Below are positions 43,416 through 48,225 of a DNA stretch of 48,225 nt, piece after piece. The notes beneath the pieces were generated by a model that saw only the letters and a list, made by a program, of their open reading frames with translations, searched no databases and was not told the origin of the DNA. Made by a program: the position numbers and the translations under genes. Numbering within the stretch: position 1 is the stretch's first letter; every line of letters begins with the position of its first letter. This DNA is from a virus, in the IMG/VR virus record IMGVR_UViG_3300009149_000054, positions 1-48,225 of that record; one strand, 5' to 3'.

Positions 43416-45368
43416 CTACTCCATGCTCACTTTCAGCATATAGCCACCGCGAGACGACGCCATAAACCGGTCAAACGACAAACCCCATTTCAGCGGATCA
43501 ATACAATGGATACCAAGCAAAAAACAGACTAACGAACCACCAGCAGAATTGGAACTGAAAACCCCATTTAATCTATAAGTGTTCGTGACGCTAACCTGCA
43601 GGTCGTATACCTTACCGACATGTTGCCTTCTCGACATTCTTTTTATCCTTAGTCTCTCTACGGAACTTGCTGAGACCAACTTCTGCAATTCGCTGATGTT
43701 TTGGATCTGTGAAGGCAACAACTGCTTCATCGTATATCTGCCCGCGTATTCCAGATCAGTCTGCATTCTACTTTCATCGGCACGGATGTCTCCTTGGTCC
43801 GAGAGGTTACCAATGATCTCGTCAGCATCTATGATCTCGGATGCTCGAAGAAGCATCACTATCTCGCCTCTGATAATATAGAGCTTGTGGTCGCCAGTCA
43901 CTTCTATGATTCGATCATCCAACTCGAAAATATATAACTCCTCCGCTATGTCATAAACAAACTTGTTTTCGACGGTTCTGTCATTACCAAATCCGTCTAT
44001 AATTGAATCACCAATCTGGATATCCTCAATTGCTTTCAGTTCAGAACCAGAGATATTAATCAATGCGCCAGATGTTGTACACCCACGAGGTCCGAAAGGC
44101 CAGCCCCTACGCCTACCGTATTGAATTAGATCTTGCGTAATCAGAAAGTAGCTGGCAAATCCTTTGCTGATAAACCGCTCAAGCTCTATAGCAGTCTGCT
44201 CGATATAAGTGACCTCACGGCCATCAACCGGATATCTCTTCTTCACTTTATGAAGTTTTCGCTTGACAAGTTCGTCACGAGCAATTCTCCTCAATTCCTT
44301 ACCGGCATCCATACCTGGCTCAACAGATGCCCAATCAGGGATCTTTGGGCTAACATCTGGCGTAAAAACATCGCAACGTTCAGCGATTTCAAGTGTTGTA
44401 TCGCATATTTCAGCAAATCTCTGCTCACTAACCCTGGCAGAATATTTATTATTGACAAATGTGGCCCACAAATCTGCTCTTGTCTTGAAGAATTGCTCGT
44501 CGCTGTTGGACGCAAACAAATTCGGGTCATCAACCGTAACCTTCTGATCCACCGCCATCATGACACATTGCAGATAAAAATCGTCTCTCGTCAGATAGTG
44601 TGAGTCATTCGTCAACACAGCTTTTATGTTAAGTTTGTCAGCAAGTTGCAGTATGGTCCAGAAAATCTTATGGTCGTGCAAATCCGGCAAAAGCGGCATC
44701 TGGACTTCCAAAACAAAATCGTCGCCGAACTCTTTTTGGAACATCTTGGCATATTGAATAGCAGTCTTGTCACGACCTTTTACCCTCTCATGCCGTTTAC
44801 CTGTTTCCTCGAAGCTTTGGAAATCAAGATATAGTTCGTGCGAAACAGGGCCATTCCAGCAGCCAGACAAGATAATCAGGCCCTCTTTATACTCGCACAG
44901 CTTATCAAACCACACCCTAGGCTTGTAAAAAAAACCAAACTTATACGCAAGCGTAGAAAGTTTGATAAGATTGTGAAATCCAATTTCGTTTTTCGCAAGA
45001 ACAGTCAGATGCCTATTACGCATAATACGTCTATGCAAATTAAGATCGTCTTCCTTAAGCTGCATCATCTTACCTTGCTCGGCAACAAACTTCTGGCGAA
45101 TAGGCTCGTAATCATTGTAGTAAAGCTCGCAACCCGAAATAAATTTTAGACCGCGCTTCTTGAATGCGAAATGCATATCCGGTACAGATGCCATGTTGCC
45201 GTGCTCTGTTGCCGACATACCTACATAACTGCGCTTTTCACACTCCTCAGCGTATTGTTCAGGTGTGGCCACTCCATCAAGCGGCGAGAAGACGGTATGG
45301 CAATGAAGATGCACAAATTCGGTAGGACCGTTGAATTGTGAAGGCAAAGATAAATTAGAATTACTCAT
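43416..45368 (-). CDS. DNA polymerase III alpha-type replicase, piece 1 (PHP domain), containing a complete mini-intein
   Basis: 650 codons from ATG 45368 (MSNSNLSLPSQFN); the frame extends to 45479 inside the divergent endonuclease gene. EFVHLHCHTVFSPLDGVATP is the PHP-domain opening of DnaE, with SATEHGNMASV and FISGCELYYND following. Later SKGFASYFLITQDLIQYGRR then GPRG leads to the intein; the extein resumes SAGGSLVCFLLGIHCIDPLK and LSFDRFMASSRGGYML, i.e. the 'GPGRGSAAGSLV..LLgIt..DPl...llFeRFl' block. The ORF then stops (KVSME), before the catalytic PDIDID, which is in piece 2. Confidence 0.92.
   Translation of the reverse strand: MSNSNLSLPSQFNGPTEFVHLHCHTVFSPLDGVATPEQYAEECEKRSYVGMSATEHGNMASVPDMHFAFKKRGLKFISGCELYYNDYEPIRQKFVAEQGKMMQLKEDDLNLHRRIMRNRHLTVLAKNEIGFHNLIKLSTLAYKFGFFYKPRVWFDKLCEYKEGLIILSGCWNGPVSHELYLDFQSFEETGKRHERVKGRDKTAIQYAKMFQKEFGDDFVLEVQMPLLPDLHDHKIFWTILQLADKLNIKAVLTNDSHYLTRDDFYLQCVMMAVDQKVTVDDPNLFASNSDEQFFKTRADLWATFVNNKYSARVSEQRFAEICDTTLEIAERCDVFTPDVSPKIPDWASVEPGMDAGKELRRIARDELVKRKLHKVKKRYPVDGREVTYIEQTAIELERFISKGFASYFLITQDLIQYGRRRGWPFGPRGCTTSGALINISGSELKAIEDIQIGDSIIDGFGNDRTVENKFVYDIAEELYIFELDDRIIEVTGDHKLYIIRGEIVMLLRASEIIDADEIIGNLSDQGDIRADESRMQTDLEYAGRYTMKQLLPSQIQNISELQKLVSASSVERLRIKRMSRRQHVGKVYDLQVSVTNTYRLNGVFSSNSAGGSLVCFLLGIHCIDPLKWGLSFDRFMASSRGGYMLKVSME
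43548..44081 (-). mobile_element. Mini-intein in replicase piece 1
   Basis: 178 residues from Cys after GPRG to Asn before SAGGS. Block A CTTSGALINISGSELKAIED, block B IIEVTGDHKLYIIRG, block F VGKVYDLQVSVTNTYRLNG, block G VFSSN. No endonuclease domain. The penultimate residue is Ser instead of His, so splicing efficiency is uncertain. Confidence 0.9.
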
Positions 45369-45377
45369 AGGTATATC

Positions 45378-47198
45378 ATGAGGCGAAAAACACAAGACGA
45401 AGTAATCAACGAATTTAAAAATACACACGGCTCTCGCTACGATTATAGTAACGTTATTTACAAAAACGCATATACACACGTTAAAATTATCTGCCGTCTA
45501 CACGGTCCGTTCAAGCAACAACCTAGGGCACACAAAAATGGACAAGGATGTCCAAAATGTACACAATCAAATAAATGGGTGCCATATAGGGACACTGCCA
45601 GCTTCATAAAAAGAGCCAAAGAAGTACATGGTGACCAGTACGACTATTCGAACACCGAATATATAAAGACGATGGAGAAAGTTACTATTACATGCAAAAT
45701 ACATGGTCCATTTCAGCAATTGGCCAATAGTCATCTCAACGGGCGCGGATGTAGACAATGCGCCAACAATCAACGTAAAACAACAGAATTATTTATAAAA
45801 CAGGCGCAGATCGTGCATTGTGACAGGTATGATTACTCATGTGTTGAGTACGTATCTGCTGCAAATAGAGTTATCATAATATGTAGAAAACACGGAGCGT
45901 TCGAACAAAAACCAAGTTGCCATTTATCTGGACAAGGATGCCCGAAATGTGGTATAGACAGTATGAGAACACGACTGTCAAAACCTGAAAGAGACTTTAT
46001 AAAAGAATGTGCTATAATTCACAATAAGAAATATGACTACACGAACACAAGATATCGGGGTAGGTCATCGTTAATAACTATAATCTGCCCAATACACGGC
46101 GAATTTGAGCAACGTGCGTCGGAACATTTGCGAGGATATGGATGTCCACAATGCGCCGGAAATCAACCATTATCAACCGACGAGTTTATATATAAAGCTA
46201 AAAATGTTCACGGTAATAGATATAATTATCCAGGTTTAATCTATACCAGATCAAAAGATGTTGTAGAGGTTGAATGCCAACAGCATGGGCGCTTCAAAAT
46301 TGTTGCGGGATACCATTTACATGGCGGCGGATGTCCAATCTGCACTATTTCAACCGACCAAAATTCAATAGCCGAATTTGTGTCGAGCTTAGTGAATGTT
46401 GAAATAAATAACAGAGCAGTAATACATCCATATGAACTTGATATATTCGTTCCACAGAAACTATTTGCTGTTGAATTTAACGGCAACTATTGGCACTCAT
46501 ATAACACAACAGAATCGAGCTACGAGCGCAATAGACATAAAATCAAAGCCGACTTAGCACAGAAGTCAGGAATCAAACTACTTCAAATAAATTCTCATGA
46601 GTGGCACGCTAAAAAACCAATAGTCCAATCAATGATTAGACATCAATTACAATTATCAAACAACAGATTGTACGCTAGAAATTGTGACATCATTAGAGTA
46701 AACAACTCTGAAGTTTCAACATTCTTTGGTCTAAATCACATATCTGGGCACCGCCAGGCTAAAATAAACTACGGGCTATATCACGATGGCAAATTAACAT
46801 CGGCCATAAACTTCATTAAAAATAACGATACTTGGGAAATTATCAGATATGCAACGTTGTTAAACACTGTTGTCGTTGGAGGATTGGGAAAATTAATGGC
46901 GAAATTTATCCGCGATGAGAGGCCGGAAACCATCACAACTTTTGCAGACAATAGATATGGTGATGGTGCCGCATATTTAAAGGTTGGATTTAAAAAACTA
47001 GTAACGACAAAACCAGGATATATCTACCTAGATAGTAACTGCAATCCTGCCGGGTCTAGAGTAAAATTTCAAAAGCACAAACTTGAAAAACTACTAACCT
47101 TTTTCGACTCGAAGCTTACCGAAGCCGAAAACATGTTTGCAAATGGTTATAGAAGAATGTGGGACGCTGGTCACAAAATGTTTGTTTTAAAGTTATGA
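45378..47198 (+). CDS. Free-standing Vsr-like homing endonuclease with five DUF723-like zinc repeats
   Basis: 606 codons on the opposite strand to the replicase, starting 9 bp from the piece 1 start. Five repeats of about 63 residues occupy 1-320, each with 'F.....hG.rYDYs.v.Y......v.I.C..HG.F.q....H..G.GCp.C' (for example HGSRYDYSNVIY ... ICRLHGPFKQQP ... CPKC). A Vsr-like nuclease follows (YELDIFVPQKLFAVEFNGNY), then a GNAT-like domain (WEIIRYATLLNTVVVGGLGK, TTFADNRYGDGAAY, TKPGYIYL) and the C-terminal TEAENMFANGYRRMWDAGHK, nearly identical in pattern to the endonuclease at 37550. The zinc repeats probably bind DNA along the target. It separates the replicase from its upstream operon gene. 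Confidence 0.85.
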   Translation: MRRKTQDEVINEFKNTHGSRYDYSNVIYKNAYTHVKIICRLHGPFKQQPRAHKNGQGCPKCTQSNKWVPYRDTASFIKRAKEVHGDQYDYSNTEYIKTMEKVTITCKIHGPFQQLANSHLNGRGCRQCANNQRKTTELFIKQAQIVHCDRYDYSCVEYVSAANRVIIICRKHGAFEQKPSCHLSGQGCPKCGIDSMRTRLSKPERDFIKECAIIHNKKYDYTNTRYRGRSSLITIICPIHGEFEQRASEHLRGYGCPQCAGNQPLSTDEFIYKAKNVHGNRYNYPGLIYTRSKDVVEVECQQHGRFKIVAGYHLHGGGCPICTISTDQNSIAEFVSSLVNVEINNRAVIHPYELDIFVPQKLFAVEFNGNYWHSYNTTESSYERNRHKIKADLAQKSGIKLLQINSHEWHAKKPIVQSMIRHQLQLSNNRLYARNCDIIRVNNSEVSTFFGLNHISGHRQAKINYGLYHDGKLTSAINFIKNNDTWEIIRYATLLNTVVVGGLGKLMAKFIRDERPETITTFADNRYGDGAAYLKVGFKKLVTTKPGYIYLDSNCNPAGSRVKFQKHKLEKLLTFFDSKLTEAENMFANGYRRMWDAGHKMFVLKL

Positions 47199-47843
47199 CC
47201 CATCTGCAAAATCTGGTTTTTGATGTTTTGTAAATCGTTTACGGATTTCTACTTGCATCAATCGTCTCAATACAAGGTCAGTTGCCGGTGTTTTTCTCGA
47301 TTCTGATGGAACGTCATCAAATTTCTCTAACTCTAGAAGTTTTTCCCAAGACGATGACAACTCGTGCCATCCATTCTTCGTACAAACAGTTACAAACCTA
47401 TTGATACTTTCTATGTCTAACCCTTGTAGTTTCCCACTTGTCACCTGTCGTAATTTATTCTTGATTGCCGACATCGGCATACATTCTATAGTACATATAC
47501 CAGCATATTGGCTAGCCATACCATCTACAAATAACTTATGTCTCAGAATTTGAAATGCCAACTCGCTACAAGCAATTATATCATCAATAGTATATGCTTT
47601 AGCGTAACCATTAGCGAAAGACTCAGACATAGCCTTCAGAGTATCGAAGGAATACCGGCCATGCGTCTTCAATGCCAGCCATTCGTTGATGTTAGCCGTT
47701 TTGATAGAACCGTTACCGACATGGATAAGGGTAAACGGAATCCTTACGGCAGATGCCTCATACTGCAGAACATAGAGGTCGTCGTCAATACGGAATACAA
47801 TTAAAACTGGCGGTTCGGCATATTCTATGCTGAGATCATACAT
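47193..47843 (-). CDS. Hypothetical protein upstream of the replicase
   Basis: 216 codons. N-terminal beta-rich part (PPVLIVFRIDDDLYVLQYEA, RIPFTLIHVG), helical remainder (YTIDDIIACSELAFQILRHK). A GGAGG exists about 20 bases before the ATG, so the start is not certain. The last six bases overlap the convergent endonuclease gene at 45378. It was probably directly upstream of the replicase before that insertion. Function unknown. Confidence 0.7.
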   Translation of the reverse strand: MYDLSIEYAEPPVLIVFRIDDDLYVLQYEASAVRIPFTLIHVGNGSIKTANINEWLALKTHGRYSFDTLKAMSESFANGYAKAYTIDDIIACSELAFQILRHKLFVDGMASQYAGICTIECMPMSAIKNKLRQVTSGKLQGLDIESINRFVTVCTKNGWHELSSSWEKLLELEKFDDVPSESRKTPATDLVLRRLMQVEIRKRFTKHQKPDFADGS

Positions 47844-47912
47844 AACAACATTGTAATACTAATATCCTCCACGCCACGTGCTGCTGGTTGCAGTGTCTAG
47901 CCGGACCATATA

Positions 47913-48182
47913 TCATTTTTTCGTCCGCACAACTACACACCGGCATACCGCAGCTTGCAACTTGCATAGCTGTTCTAGCATATACCGGTGTCCACATTCG
48001 ACGTACATCACTTGATGGTCATCGTCAGGCACCTGATCCCGGATAATAGTCAGCAGCGTGATTGTGTCGTTTAGCACTTCCCGCAATTCCGAGTTAGTTG
48101 TATTCCTCTCAGCGCATTGGCCCGCAGCCATCGCAGGAACAGCAAAACACAACAGCAACGCAACAATTAATAGGAATCTCAT
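47913..48182 (-). CDS. Small exported cysteine-containing protein
   Basis: 89 codons with CGGAGG before the ATG. Residues 1-19 form a signal peptide (RFLLIVALLLCFAVPAMAA) with an AMA-A cleavage site. The mature 70 residues hold five cysteines (AGQCAERN, VECGHRYMLEQLCKLQ, VCRCVVV), suggesting disulfides in the periplasm. A role in lysis, superinfection exclusion or an envelope function is possible; nothing specific is recognised. Confidence 0.75.
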   Translation of the reverse strand: MRFLLIVALLLCFAVPAMAAGQCAERNTTNSELREVLNDTITLLTIIRDQVPDDDHQVMYVECGHRYMLEQLCKLQAAVCRCVVVRTKK

Positions 48183-48225
48183 GGTTTTCCTCCGGTTTGG
48201 TTGAACTAAATGTTTCTATATATTA

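Overview
The window is part of the genome of a double-stranded DNA tailed phage with a contractile tail (myovirus morphology). The evidence is a tail sheath gene cut by the left edge, T4-style neck and sheath-stabiliser-like genes beside it, and a dense phage replication module: DnaB-type helicase, T4 gp32-like single-stranded DNA-binding protein, RecA, a UvsY-like protein, a pol III alpha-type replicase, a small family A polymerase, a 5'-3' exonuclease, uracil-DNA glycosylase and a GroES-like co-chaperonin. Most genes lie on the minus strand, with start/stop overlaps of 1-4 bases and good Shine-Dalgarno sites. The host cannot be identified from the sequence. I see no integrase, repressor or other lysogeny gene.

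Layout, left to right. 1-7255: virion module on the minus strand (sheath, neck-like and completion-like proteins, a metallophosphoesterase, small unknowns). 7296-9051: a hairpin, a tRNA-Gly-like gene, a free-standing homing endonuclease and a strong terminator. 9061-21545: a surface/glycosylation region with GDP-mannose 4,6-dehydratase, three or four glycosyltransferases, a membrane-anchored SNase-like protein, a P-loop kinase-like protein, small unknowns, and on the plus strand an HNH homing endonuclease fused in frame to a PD-(D/E)XK nuclease. 21548-30418: replication and recombination (FEN with an in-frame stop, SSB, UvsY-like, PolA-like, GroES-like, helicase in two pieces, RecA). 30454-36282: mixed-strand accessory genes (zinc-ribbon proteins, membrane proteins, UDG, a flavoprotein-like gene). 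36268-47843: the replicase locus, with pol III alpha in three ORFs interleaved with three homing endonucleases and a degenerate RNase H-like gene. 47913-48182: a small exported protein.

The outstanding theme is selfish elements in essential genes. The helicase is broken inside its Walker A motif (GK^S) by a split intein with an unusually long C-terminal half. The replicase carries a contiguous mini-intein, a split intein with a free-standing Vsr-like endonuclease gene lying between the halves, and a further break with no visible intein. A bifunctional glycosyltransferase carries a 363-residue LAGLIDADG intein in its second catalytic domain. Four free-standing Vsr-like endonucleases all end in a GNAT-like domain, which in two of them resembles the Mu Mom DNA-modification family. 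This matches and extends the 'fractured gene' arrangement known mainly from environmental phage sequence.

Functionally, the proteins should assemble a mixed replisome: a bacterial-type polymerase and RecA working with T4-type accessory proteins. At least two protein trans-splicing events would be needed to make active helicase and polymerase. All assignments come from reading motifs by eye; no database search was run.
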